Below, one piece after another: positions 40,831 to 54,300 of a stretch of 64,000 nucleotides of DNA. The notes under the pieces are model-generated. The model was not told where the DNA came from. It was given only the letters and a program-made list of their open reading frames with translations, and searched no databases. Every line of letters starts with the position of its first letter. The first letter of the stretch is position 1. Origin of the DNA: Proteles cristata cristata (lineage: Eukaryota; Chordata; Mammalia; Carnivora; Hyaenidae); NCBI GenBank assembly GCA_017311185.1, contig JAESUZ010005524.1, positions 35,760 to 99,759 on the forward strand, written 5' to 3'. Position numbers and translations under genes: made by a program.

Positions 40831-43800
40831 CAGGGGAGGGTCAGATAGGGAGACACAGAATCTGAAACAGGCTCCAGGCTCTGAGCTAGCTGTCAGCACA
40901 GAGCCCGATGCGGGGCTTGAACCATGAGATCATGACCTGAGCTGAAGTCGGACACTTAACCGACTGAGCCACCCAGGCTCCCCAGTTACTGAATTTTTAT
41001 ATGACCTCCATATTGGGACAAGTATTACATTCCATGTTAATACACATTTTTTGAGTGAAATTTAAATCTAATATTCTATTTTAGAAGAAACAAAACTATG
41101 TCTATAGAAAGAATTGGATGACCAAAGCAGATGCATACAAATCGCATTTACCCAGAAAAGATCATCTTTCATTTTGTGCTACAGCCTACAAGTGTTCAAT
41201 GACTGGAACAGTCACACCAGCCACAGTTATACACCAGCCACAGTTGTATAAATTCTGGATTTCATCAAGGTTTTTATTTCTTCTTGAATCAGTTTTTATA
41301 AGCTGGGATATTTCTAGGAATTTGTTCATTTCATCTATACACGCTTTCAAATTTCTTGGTATGATGTCATTTATAATAGTATTTTGATGTATTTGTAATA
41401 TTCAAGGATCTGCAGTAATGTGCCCTTGTTTATTTTTGAAATGGTCTTATGATTATCTTTCCTTCTTCCTTAATCAGTTTAATTACTAGTATGTAAATTT
41501 TATTTATACTGGCAAAGAATCTACGATTATCTCTATGGATCCTTCCATTACATGTTTGTTTCCATTTCATTATTTTCTACTTTGATCTTTATTATTTCCT
41601 TCCTTCTCCTCTCTTTGAGTTTACTAGCTGTCTTTCTTTTTTCCTAGTTCCTGGAATAAATGCTTCATTAATTTAAAAGTTTTTTGTTCTTTTCATACAT
41701 ACATTTAGCTTGATAAATTTCCTTCAAAGTACTCTTTTAGCTGTACCCCCTTGCATTTTTTAGAAGACTTTTTCTCTTAGTTTTAGGTTTACAACAAAAC
41801 TGACGAGGTACAGAAATTTCCATATACCCCTTGCTTCCCAAATGTACACCCCGCTATCAATGTGACTCATCAGAGTGGTATATTTTACGTATCTATTTTT
41901 TATTGACGTACAGTTAACATACATTATGCTAATTTCAGGGGTACAACACAGTGATGCTAAACATCATGCAGGGCTCACCACCATAAATGTAGTTACCATC
42001 TGTCACAATCTAGTTATTACAATATCATTGACTATATTCTCTATGCTATACCTTTCATCCCAAGGTTATTTATTTCATAAATGTGAGTCTGAAACTTCTT
42101 AATCTTCAGCTATTTCACCCATCCTCCCACCCTCTCCCCTCTGGCAACCACCAGTTTCTTCTCTGTATTTATGGGACTATTTCTGTTTTTGTACGTGTGT
42201 GTGTTTGTTCACTTGTTTTGTTAATTCACACAGAAGTGAAATCACGTGGTATTTAACATTCTCTAGCTTTTTCACTGAGCGAAATATGGTCTAGGTCCAT
42301 TCATGTTGTTAAGAATGGCAAGATTTTATTCTTTTTTAAGGCTAAGTAATACTCCATTGTATGGATACCACATCTTCTTTAACCCAGAATAGTATTTCAC
42401 CAAAGACAAATTACACGGACACATCTTAATCACCCAAAGTCCATAGTTTACCACAGAACATACTCTTGGTGTTGTACATTCTACGGGTTTGGGCAAATGT
42501 ATAAGGACATATATATATATCTATCATTGTGATATCATACAGAGAATTTTCACTGCCCTGAAAATCCTCTGTGCTCTGCCTATTCATCTTTTCCCCCTTA
42601 ATGTATATTTTTATTTATTATCATTATCTTTTTAATTTTTAAAAATTGTTTGTTTTTGAGAGAGAGAGAAAGAGAGACAGAGTGTAAGCAGGTAGAGAGA
42701 AAGAGGGAAACAGAATCTGAAGCCGGCTCCAGGCTCCAAGCTGTCAGCACAGAGCTCAGTGCGGTGCTCAAACTCCTGAAACATGAGACCGTGACATGAG
42801 CCAAAGTCGGACATTTAACTGACTGAGCCACCCTGGGGCATCCCATCTTAATGTATATTTTAAAATTACTTACTAAATACCATAGAAAGAATTTTATAAA
42901 CAAAGTTATCTGATTACTGTTAATTCAGTAATTCATTCAAAGAATAAAAAGTTTGCCCTTTGACAGCTTTAAGATAGGCTAATAAAACTTCAAGTGCTTA
43001 AACCTTTTAAAATAATTTGAATCTTCTTGAAATATTATCTTAAAAGTTAAAACTTTGGAAAGCAAAAAATCCCAAATCTTTAAATCTTTGAGAACCAAAC
43101 ATTCTTCAATTGTCAACCATTAATCAATAATTTCTGGTTAAAGTAATTATCAAGTTTGGATACCTCAGCAGGTCAGTCAGTTAAGCATCTGACTCTTTTT
43201 TTTTTTTTAAGAGACAGTGTGAACAGGGGAGGGTCAGAGAGAGAAGGAGACACAGAATCCGAAACCGGCTCCAGGCACTGAGCTACCTGTCAGCACAGAG
43301 CTTGATGTGGGGCTCAAACCCACATACTGTGAGATCATGACCTGAGCCGAAGTCAGATGCTTAACCGACTGAGCCACCCAGGTGCCCCAAGCATCTGACT
43401 CTTGATTTCAGCCCAGGTCATGATCTCACAGTTCAGGAAACCAAGCCCTGTGTAGGGCTCTGTGCTGATAGCAAGGAGTCTGTTTGGGATTCTCTCTCTC
43501 CCTCTAGCTCTGTCCCTTCCCCTTGCTCTCTCTCAAAATAAAGAAACATTAAAAAAGGCTTAACAAGTTAATATATAAATTAGTGATAGTTTTGTTTATA
43601 GCAGTCATATAGAAAAATATGTGCTATAACTTAAATTATAAAAAATAAATTTTAGAGATGTACATGATTAGACTTAATTCATATGAAAAATATTTTGTTC
43701 AAAGACTTTGCTTTGTTACATTAGAAATAAGCCTTTTTCTTTACCTGGTGTGCAGCTCTGGAAGATTTAGAAAACTGTTTTTCCAAGATGTTTTTCAAAT

Positions 43801-45280
43801 CTACTGGTAAAGTCCCCTGTGAACTAGAACTAAAAAGAAAACTTTTGAGTTAGTATAAAACACTCCTGTTTATATAAAAAAAAATATTTACTGAAAGCCA
43901 TTTTTTAAAAACTGAAATATAGGCGACATACAATGCTATATTAGTTTCAGGCATACAAGATGGTGATTTAACAATTCTATATACAATGCTCACCACAGTA
44001 AGTGCACTTACCACTTGTCACCATACAACAGTATTACAGGATTATGGATTATATTCCCTATCCTATACTTTCTGTCTCCATGTTGAAGGTCATTTCAAAC
44101 ACTGAATAAATGGACAGTCGCAAATTCCTACACAGAAATATTACCAAGAGGGCAATTCTCCCCAAATTAACTTCTAAATACAATAATATCTCAATAAAAT
44201 CCCTATAAAACTGGAGGTGGAGGGGGACCAGAAGAATTGTTTATAAAGATGATATGGGAGAACAAACAACTTAAAGAAAAAAATTGGGGGGGATTTAGGA
44301 TCATCAAAAGTTATTATAAATCTATAGTCGTCAGTAACAACATAGCCTTGAAACCAGAAATGTGCTCATTAAACATCGTAAAGATGTTCCATCTCACAGG
44401 AAAACTTAATAATATGATACAACTGTTTCAGAAAGTCTGACTTCAAATGCTGGTGAGGGTAAGGGATTCAGGTATCCTGGGTGTTTTCTGACACTAAATA
44501 GTTGTCATTTTTCCATACCAATTCTCTAACACGGAGTGTCCAATAATTCAATTCCATTTTGACACCAACTCTGGAGTTAACACAGGCCCCACAGGTCAAA
44601 GACTCAGTCCCACAAAACTGATCCCGCGTCAGACACAGTGCCCTTCCCCATACTGTCCGCCCCAAAGAGGCGCTCGGGCTGCCCACTAATGTCTGGCAGA
44701 TGACAAACTCAGAGATTTCTGTGACCCTCCCTCAGGCTCAATAATTCCCTAGAATGACTCACAGAACTCAGAAAAGTGCTTTACTCATCACCACTAGCTT
44801 ATCACAAAGGCTGTAACTCACAGCAGCCAATGGAAGAGGTGCACAGGAAGGTGTGGGTGCTGCACAGGAACGTTCGCCAACCCATGCCACCTCCTTGGCC
44901 CCTCCATGAGCTCAGCAACCCAAGCTCCCTGAGCCGCAATGGTTTCAGAGGTTTCTATGAAGGTTATTACATAACCTTAACACATAAGCACGAATGATTA
45001 TATTACTAGTCACTGGTGACTGACCTCAATTTCCTGCTCTCATCCCCTTCTTGCAGATCAGGGGGTGGAGCTGAGAGCTCCAGCCCCCCAATCACATGCT
45101 TGCTCTTTCTGGTGACCAACCCCAACCCTGCAGGTAGGGGCCCAGCCTTAAGTCATCTTAGTTTAAACCCAGGTAAGGCAGAGAAGAGCTTGTTAGGAAT
45201 AATGAAAGATTGACTTTTCAGTCCAAAAGTTCCAAGGATCTTAGGTGCTCTATGCCAAGAACTAAGGACAAAGAACAAAT

Positions 45281-45312
<32 letters not shown>

Positions 45313-48300
45313 TTTTTATACCACACCCTCCCACAGCTGAGCACGAGTACTGAACAGTGCTCATTTCCTAGGACAATTTGGCAGTTTCTATCAAAGTTAA
45401 AATCACACATTCCCTTTGATAGAGATTGAGCCAATAGAAAAGATTCTCTTGCTTTGTAAATTGTAAAAATTGTAAAGACAGGTGGCAAGAGTTCTTGTTA
45501 ATTTGGGGGAGGGGATATTTGGTAGAACTACTATTTTATAAGTAGTTGCTTTATTAGTGATCACTTTCCTCTAAGGACGGCCGCTCAAAAGGGCCCCTGA
45601 ATATACACACACCCATGCCTGTGTATGCAGAGTAAGCTTCTGGGTGGCCAAGAACCTGTTAAAACTCAGTACCTAAAGGAAGCCACGAGAGAAGCAATTG
45701 TGGAAAAGGCAAAATAAGGTGAGCAGGGAGAAAGTGTAATTTTCACTTCATACTTCTGTGAATACTTTTTCTTAAGAGCATGTATTTTGAGATTTCTAAG
45801 AATTAACACTGCTAGATCTTGTATTATATGACTTTCAGACATTACTAACATTCAGGATTAATAACACTTTAGCCAAAACTGACACTTTCCTAAAGACGTG
45901 CCTTTGATATCTGAAAGTACTCATCATAGGCACTACTTGAAAGACACATCCCTCCCCTTTTCTTTTTTCTTAAGAGGAGAATATTAGGGGGGTAAGCCTA
46001 GATAAACAACATACCTGAACTTCTCCAATTCATTGTTTCGAGATTTTTGTTTTCCTTTATATTTTGGAGGCTGACCTGTGAACACAAAGTATTTGTTCCT
46101 GAAATCTGTACACAACAATCAACAAGCCTGAAAGCAAATCAATTAAAAATGTGTACATTGGAACAGGAAAGCAAAGTAGGCAATATTTTATGTGAGTGTA
46201 ATACAAACAGGTAAAGAAACAGCTATGATGATGTCTGTCTATTCACGCTAAAAAATTACTGTGAACATAAATTACAATGGTATTATTTAGGCCTACAGTA
46301 GATAGAAAGAGATAGAGGCCATAGTTCCTCTTCCCAGGTAGTTTATAATCAGATGGTAAGAAAAGATAGTGACCAGAATTACACAACAATTGCTTTTAGG
46401 AAGAAAAGAAAATACACCATGTTTTTACTGAATATTAATTCCATGTTAACTGGTCTTGTAACTCACAGAAGTGGAAATCACTTAAGGTTGAGTGTCTGGG
46501 AAAAACATTAGTGGGAATGCAGCATTCATATTTAGCTTTAAGAAACAAGTAGGATTTGGATAGGATGGGCCAAACTCAAGAATGACATTCACTTTAAGAG
46601 ACGCTAAGTAAACCTGTGTGATCTGGTGAGCTGGGTAACAAGAAAAGGCTGGAAAGGGGCTGCAAAGGCCAGCTGGACTGAGTGGTCACCGGTCCTTTGC
46701 TTCTGATGCTGGAGCTGTGTGAGTCCAGCCTTTGACCCACAGGCTGGAGGTTAGGAACCGCTGTGAACTTTGGAGCAGGAAGGGAAACACACAAAGTTGT
46801 GTGGAAGAGAGCAAGGCAACAGGGACAGGACATATGTGATGGGAGCTTTGGGCAGAGACAGCAGAGGAAAGTCAGAACTTATGGGTTAAGGAGGGGATAA
46901 AAGCCGAAGCGGTTTGAGTGGCCTCAGAGAACAAAGGAGACTTCCAAGGGCACCTGGGTGGCTAGTCGTTTGAGCATCTGACTTCGGCTCAGGTCATGAT
47001 CTCAGTTCGTGGGTTCCAGCCCCGCGTCGGGCTCTGTGCTGACAGCTCAGAGCCTGGAGCCTGTTTCAGATTCTGTATCTCCCTCTCTCTCTGACCCTCC
47101 CCTGCTCAAGTTGTCTCTCTCTCAGAAATAAATAAAACATTAAAACAAACAAACAAACAAAGGAGACTTCAGAAAGGCAGAAGAGTCTGCGTTTGATTCC
47201 TGCTGTCCAATTTAGGGCAAATCTACACACCCCCAACCCTAGGACCTCAATGTCTTTGACTGAATATAGATGCTGAAGTGCAGGTGGTATTTAAATTATC
47301 TACTTAAAAATGTGCTGATAATAACAGCCTAAGAAACATCAATAACTTAAAAGGTGTTTTCCAAAAGAAAAGTTTTGTTCTCACTGATTTTTCATGTGCT
47401 GTTAGAGTCACATTGGGTAAGACAATCCCTCAGTCTCCCTCTTTATCATTCTCCAATGTGCTAACCAAACGGGAATGGCCAGTGGTAAAGAGCTGGGTGT
47501 GTGACCCCGGAGCCTAAGACAAGACAGAACTGCAGGGAAAAAAGACAGAAATGGCTGCCAGAAGCAGAAAACACACGAACCAACAAACAACAAATAGGAA
47601 AAGAGGGCAGCAGGGTCACGAACTACGTCACTAATGTCACTGCAACAACCCTGGAAAGAGCACATAAAGCCTGGGACAAAAAAATCTGAATCTAACCAGC
47701 AACCTTGCGTCATCAAGAAAATCTGTATTTTCTTAAGCTCGGTTTTAAAAGGCAGGGAAGCATATAATCTACTCTAGAGTGATTTTCAAACAAAATCTGG
47801 TCATACAAAGGGAGACTGAGAATAAATGAAGTGTGAATGTTTGCTTCTCTGGACCCATCATTTCTCAATGATGCCAGGTAAGGGGAGCCCTGCTGGGCAT
47901 ATGTGTATTTACTAGATGCGTAAACAAACATACTCACTAAGCACGTACAAGTTAAAACAAACTAGTATCAGCCTAAAGCATCCATTCACAACATCACCCC
48001 CAACAGAGTAAAAACCAGTTTTTAGGAGATGAAAAAAATCTAACGTTTTTAATAAACAAAGCACAGATGTACACACAGGACACAAACAGATAAACAGTAT
48101 CTGTGGGAAGAGGGCAAATAGGGGGAGAAAAAAGTCTAAAAAACCTCCTGGGTCATGGAGAAGTGATGGGTAATGAAATTAAAGCTGAAAGACACTGGCC
48201 TAATGGGAATCAGGCAGCAGATGAAGAGAGGCTTCATCCTCCCTTTCTATTCCTCCTATATGGATTGCCAAAATTAAACTTATTAAGTAATATGAAACAA

Positions 48301-51300
48301 CTGAGCACTGACTTCAAGTAAATATTCAATGTTTTCTCACACAGAAACGTTATGAAGTAAAAGAGAACAAAAGCAAATATAAGTGAGGCTTGTACAAATG
48401 TTAGGGCATGGAAGTTTAGGAATGCTACATTAATTCAGCAACAACTCAAATAAGGAAAAAACTTACTTGGTGGTAGAAATTCCGGATGACAGTCACAATC
48501 ATCTACCTTCAAAGCTTCATCTACCACCTAACCATGAAAATAAAATTAGTGAGATTAAAAAAAAAATACAGCCATAAAGAATTCAATAGCTAAATAATAA
48601 AATAGAATAGAACAGAATTTACCCAAGTGCCTAAAATAACCAGCTGGTTATTAGGCCTAAATAAATAAACAAACAAAATGACCATTCTATTTCCAACCCA
48701 TGGCATGATGCCTGACAGGTCTGCTCAGGAAGTGTACTGAATAAATACTGTCATATTTTTCCCTGTGCTCCTCTCTCTAACTGAATACAGCCTCTGAGAT
48801 CATCAATATTAACAAGATAAGGACGGTACAGGGAGTTGGAAAAGCTCCCTTCAATGCCTACTTGCCACCTACCCCAAAACACTATTTTCCTTTTTTCCTC
48901 TCAAATCCTAGGAAGAGATATTAATGTGGACTTGGTGATACCCGCTGAGTTTTTAATATACTACTGTTCAGAAGAAAACGGAGATACAGATAATCTGGGG
49001 CGCTGATCACAGAGACGGACTGGAAGGCCTAGAGGAGCCCTCACAAACCATCAGGCCTGGGTGCTGGTGCACACAGCGGGAAACCAAGGCCGGGCCACTG
49101 CTGGGAAGCACAAGAGAGGCTGCAGAAACGCCTGGGGCAGAGATGGGGATGGCATGCTTCCCAGACCCAATGTAACAGGAGCCCGTGGGCAGGCTGCTGT
49201 GGTGCCAGAGGCCAAGTAGATTACAAAAGGGGAAAAGGGAGGTAAAGAAAAATCCAAAGCACTGTAAGCAGTGGGGTGACTGGCCACCAGACTCCCCCAT
49301 CACTCATTCCCAAGTGGCTGTCTGATTGAGACACATGTAAAGCAGGAATAGCACACAAAGAGAACTTACCCAAGAGGAAAAATGAAATTTATAAAAAAGT
49401 ATTTTGAAAACACACAAATGTGATTTCAAAAGTAACTGACACTGAATATCATCTTCAAGCAATTGAAGGAGATCGTTGGAATATTAAAAGAAAATTTTTA
49501 AAAAGAGAGAAAATCATTCTCTTGATATCAAGAAGCAAAAAGGGATTCGTATCACCAAAATATTTAGCTTCCGTTATCACCAAAATATTACTGTAAAAAC
49601 ATGAGACTTTCTAATCCTGAAATAAATCAATTTTAACTGAACCTACCTTTAGATTCTGATTACCACCGTTTGCCATTTCGTGCTTTGTTTTTCTGGAATC
49701 TTTTTCAGTTTCCACAAAGTTAAGTGAAGTACTAAATGCAGGTGCTGATAAACTAGGTATATAGGCCCTGAATGGGGAATAAAAGAAAAAATAAATTTTT
49801 TCCTGATTAGCATGCACTTTTAAAAATAATTTTAAAAATAATTATGTTGGGGAGAGCACAAGCAGGGGAGGGGCAGAGAATTGGAAGCTGGCTCTGTGCT
49901 GACAGGTTGACAGCAGTGAGCTCAATGTGGGGCTCAAACTCACGAACCACGAGATCATAACCTGAACTGAGGCTGGACGTTTAACCGACTGAGCCACTCA
50001 GGTGCCCCTGATTAGCATCAATTTTTAAAAAGTTATCCCTCAAACAAACAAGTTTTAGCAACTACTGCTTTTGTTCCCTTGAAAGCATGGTAATACTGTG
50101 TTAGAAAAAATCTACCTCTGAGATTGGGCTTTATATATAAATGTTATTTTCAATTTGGTAGGAAAAACTCAGATTAAGAACAGTTCAATGTATTCTGGTT
50201 TCTAATATTCAAATAAGTCTCCCTGTTTTAATGTTAACAGCTTCAATATCTTAGGTATCTAAAGCATGTGGGAAAAAGCATAATCTATGTAGAACCCTGG
50301 CTGCTATCTGTTTGCTTGTGAGCATACTCAAATCGCCTGTTGTCTATGTCTAACAGAAAGTGTCTTAGCCTTTGAAAAGATACTGGGAGGCTGGAAGCAG
50401 ATGTTTCCAGGACAACGGCTGACAGTTAAAGGTAGAGACTGTGTCCCTACTCTCTGATGCTAGGATCACCACTAAAAACCGTTTCCATCCCAGTACAGTG
50501 ACCTGCAAGTAACATTATACTACTCGTTTCCCCCAGGCTTAGGCTACAGATCTCCCATAAATACATATGCAAATGGTTCATAAAACAGTCCACAAAACAA
50601 ATGTGACAATTCACAGGTCACTTGATCTTAGACTCAAACCCCTCTCCTTCCTCTCGCCAGCTTTACTGTGGTTGACATTAGCTACGAAGCATCATACGCA
50701 GTGATGCTTGAACTTACAAGGCAAAGCCGTCCCAAGTAAGAGCTACAGACTGGAGTGATATTAACTCACCTGCTTTCGTAAAAGGCTTTAAATGGATTCC
50801 TAGCTGGTGTTCGACCTATAAAAATCAACCACACACACGCACAATAATCAGTGGACTAGCAACACATACTTTAAAGAGATTTCAAATTTCCTTTAAACTG
50901 ACAGGAAGAGCATCAAATCTACAGAACTGAAAAATAAACCTAAATAATTTTACATTTCCAGATGTTGTTAGTTTTAGGATGGCTTCAGCAAAACGTTACA
51001 CAGCCTTATTTGACATCCCATTACATGTGATCACTGATTAGGTGCAGCAGTATATAAATCTGAACCAGAGATGGCACCTGTCTTCAAGGAGCTCACAATC
51101 TTATAATCACATTATGTTGGATGATAACATCTCAGCTCACCTTCCTAAGACATTAAATACCCAAAGAAGGAAAAACAGGAAAGACCTATATGCTGAAAGT
51201 ATAGAGTAAGGGAATTTCGGGCACTGGAGAAAGCAAAATCACTTCGGAGAGAAAACGAAGAGAATGAAAATCTGGAATTCCTAGCCTACACAGCTGATTT

Positions 51301-54300
51301 CTGGTATGAGTACATATCCCATACAGATGTATATATGCATATATGGTCAGCATGCTACAGAATGAACCACACACTTGGTGTAAAGACATCAAACAACTCT
51401 ACTGAAGGGTCCTTTCTTTAAGAAGTAACTATAATAATGGAAGGAAAATTTTTAAACAATTTTGTTTGAAAAGGCTTCACTTTATTAAAAATCTACAGAA
51501 GAATACATAACCTGTTATTGTATGTTTCAAATAAAAGATAGACATCATTTGTAATTACCTAATGGAATACAACACTGACGTACTTCTACACAGACAGAAA
51601 TGGAAAACTTAAGTGACTTGACCAATAAAGCATAACAAAGTAAGTACAAATCACCTGAGAATTGATTTATGGTCCTCCAATAATCCAAGAAACCCACCTT
51701 CAAAAGTTTTAAAGGGAATTCAACTGTAACCAAAGAATCTTAGGTGAAATACCTTGCAGGTCTTCTATTTGTTTTTGTAACTTTACATGCTGCTGAATTA
51801 GATCCTTGATTCCCTCAGGGTCATTTTTACAGAGTTTTTGAGCTTTTATGTTTGCTTGCAGGGCCCAGTCATATTCCCCCAGCATAGAAAGAGCAGCACA
51901 ATAACGATAATGACCCTGTTCCAAAAGATAAATTTAATTTTTTCTCAAAAATATGCTTAAGTTAAAGAAAATAGATAAGGAAAAATATTTTGCTTGAAAA
52001 CTACTTTAAATGTTAGATTAGGATCCTATCAATGAAAAATTTTTAAAAATGTTAATACCTCTCAGGAAATAAAATTACCTAAATGAGCTAAAGTGAAAAG
52101 TTATGAATAATATTTATAATAATTTTAACTAGAGATCAGTATTTTTGCTTAAGACATTTTTATGCCCCCAGAGAAAATAATTCAAGCTTTATTAAATTTT
52201 ACTAGTAAAGAATGAAATATATTATTTTGTGTCAAATAAAGTACAAAAAAAACATTCATTATAAATGAGTAACGTAATTTTTTTCTACATATTTTAAGGC
52301 AATAATAGTCTCGAAGTCATTACATTCTTTACACTTTGGAAATCACACAGATTTCAGAGCTGGATGAAATAATCAGCTTAGACTGTAGTTCTGCGGCCCT
52401 TCCAGAGCATGGCTACAGATAAGGGGTGCACCCAGGCTGGGTCTTCCACCCACCTCTCTCAGTCAGCTTTTCATTATTTTACCTCTAAGTGTAGTTCTTG
52501 GCTTGAAGAAAAGGTCCAAAAACCACGGATTTACTCAATTCCAACTAACAGGGCTTTGTGTTTTGTTTTGCTTGCTACAGAACCACAGTCCTGGCTGGCC
52601 CCATGTATGCACTTTGGGAACTCTATTATCAAGGATGAACGTTTTAATCTAGGAAGCTAGTATTACCAAACCTGGGGCTAATTCAACCACCCCCTCTTCT
52701 AGCTACTCACAAACAGAGCTCCAGTTACAGGTACAGTCTCCACCTGGGAACTGGCTTACCAGTGAGAGAGGCTAGAAACTTCCCTAATGGTACACTTACA
52801 CAGAGACAAACCAAAGAATCCTGACCGTAGGACTCCGGACCCAGAGCTCTTTCCTCCTTACCCCCACAGTTTACAAAGAACATTCTCATTCTGTAAGAAA
52901 CTACTAAATCAGAGATAATTGACATCTTTTACGAAAGATGAACTTTTCACTAAAAAAGGCCAGAAACAACCATGAGGACCTTTGTTTATGCAGGTTCGAT
53001 GCATATACAATCCTGCTCTGGTGCACCAACCCAATCTGTGAGTTCTGAAGCATTTTTATAGCCAGACTATTTAGGCTCAGATCAAAGATCCCAATTCTGA
53101 TTCCATTTGCTTAAATTCTGCTTTTCCTCAAAAGGGATATGAAGACAGGTCTCTCAGATATGCTACAGGACAAAATCCTATCTCCTAGGAATATTTGAAA
53201 TTTAGAGAACTATATAAAAATTCACAGCATCAGAAATTATAAGATTATAAACCATACCTACTAAATTTATAGAAAATACTTTTTCTTTCTTTTATCCACA
53301 ACCTGCCCCCCGTCCCAACCATCCTCCTCTTCTGCTGGGTCCTCTTCCCAAACTCTGTAAAACCTAGTATAATGTCTATTCTTTGAGAAAGGAGTTTATT
53401 CAGATCTCACTGCTCAAGTTATGTGAATGAAGCTTAAATTAAATGTTTCCTGAACCTAATTACAATACAAGGTTTGCTCCTCTCAGACACTACCTCTTTG
53501 TGTATCATATATACAGAAATTCCCTGTTGTTCATCTGCCGAGCAGTCCCTCTTCTTGGTGTCACCATGACCCTACTCTATATTGTAACTGCAGGACTGGG
53601 ACTAGCCTCCATCTCAACAATAAACAACGAGAAGAGGAGCAGTGACCCAGGAGACTGACCAATCGAAATGCACCATTTTCCAGGTGGTAGGATTGATCTG
53701 CTGGTGGGCACATGGCTCAGCCAGGATCAGGCCGAGGCATCCCTCACGTGTACTAAACAGATATTAAAAGAGGTTCTCTTTCCACTAGAATTAACAGTTA
53801 TTAAGGATATCAGTTTGGGGCTCCCACTACATGGTTGAAAGTCTTTTTCAAAATGAAGCCAGGAGGGAACCCTACATTCTAACTACCACTTCTGCTCAAG
53901 ATACAGTAACAGAGATTTGGATTTATGCTCTTGCCTCAAACAAACAAGGACAAAATATATGAAATAAAGATGTGTGGACTCTGAATACCAGGCAACAAAA
54001 GACAGTGATCCCCAAGACCTAAGAAACACACCGAATAAGCCCTACGACTGCTCTGCCTGGCTGGGTGGAGTTTCTAAGCCGTGACACAGGGAGAAGGAAC
54101 CCGGGCAGGGACTGCGGTCTCCACTGAGAAGACAGAGCCAAGGAATCCAGGAAAGCCGAGACGGTGCAAATTCACAGGGCAGAGGACCAGGGAGGAGACT
54201 GCTCCACAGAGCACTCCAGAGGTCCTCACATGGTCCACCTGTGTTGAGTCTTCAGTTGAGTACTAGTTAGTACATGCAGGAGGGGCAACTACCCAAAACC

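Larger units (their letters stand above)
45310..49640. other. Introns around TTC3 exons 5-6
   Basis: One SINE (46945) and two exons. 46600-46900 is purine-rich and might be an old L2, not secure. No other gene recognised. Confidence 0.45.
50010..53849. other. Introns around TTC3 exons 2-3
   Basis: A short L2 piece and two exons. 52400-53700 contains mid-length open frames without homology that I recognise. Confidence 0.45.

Noticed and set aside
41214..41250. Two tandem copies of an 18-bp unit (ACACCAGCCACAGTT)
   Set aside because: Only two copies; too short to call a repeat array.
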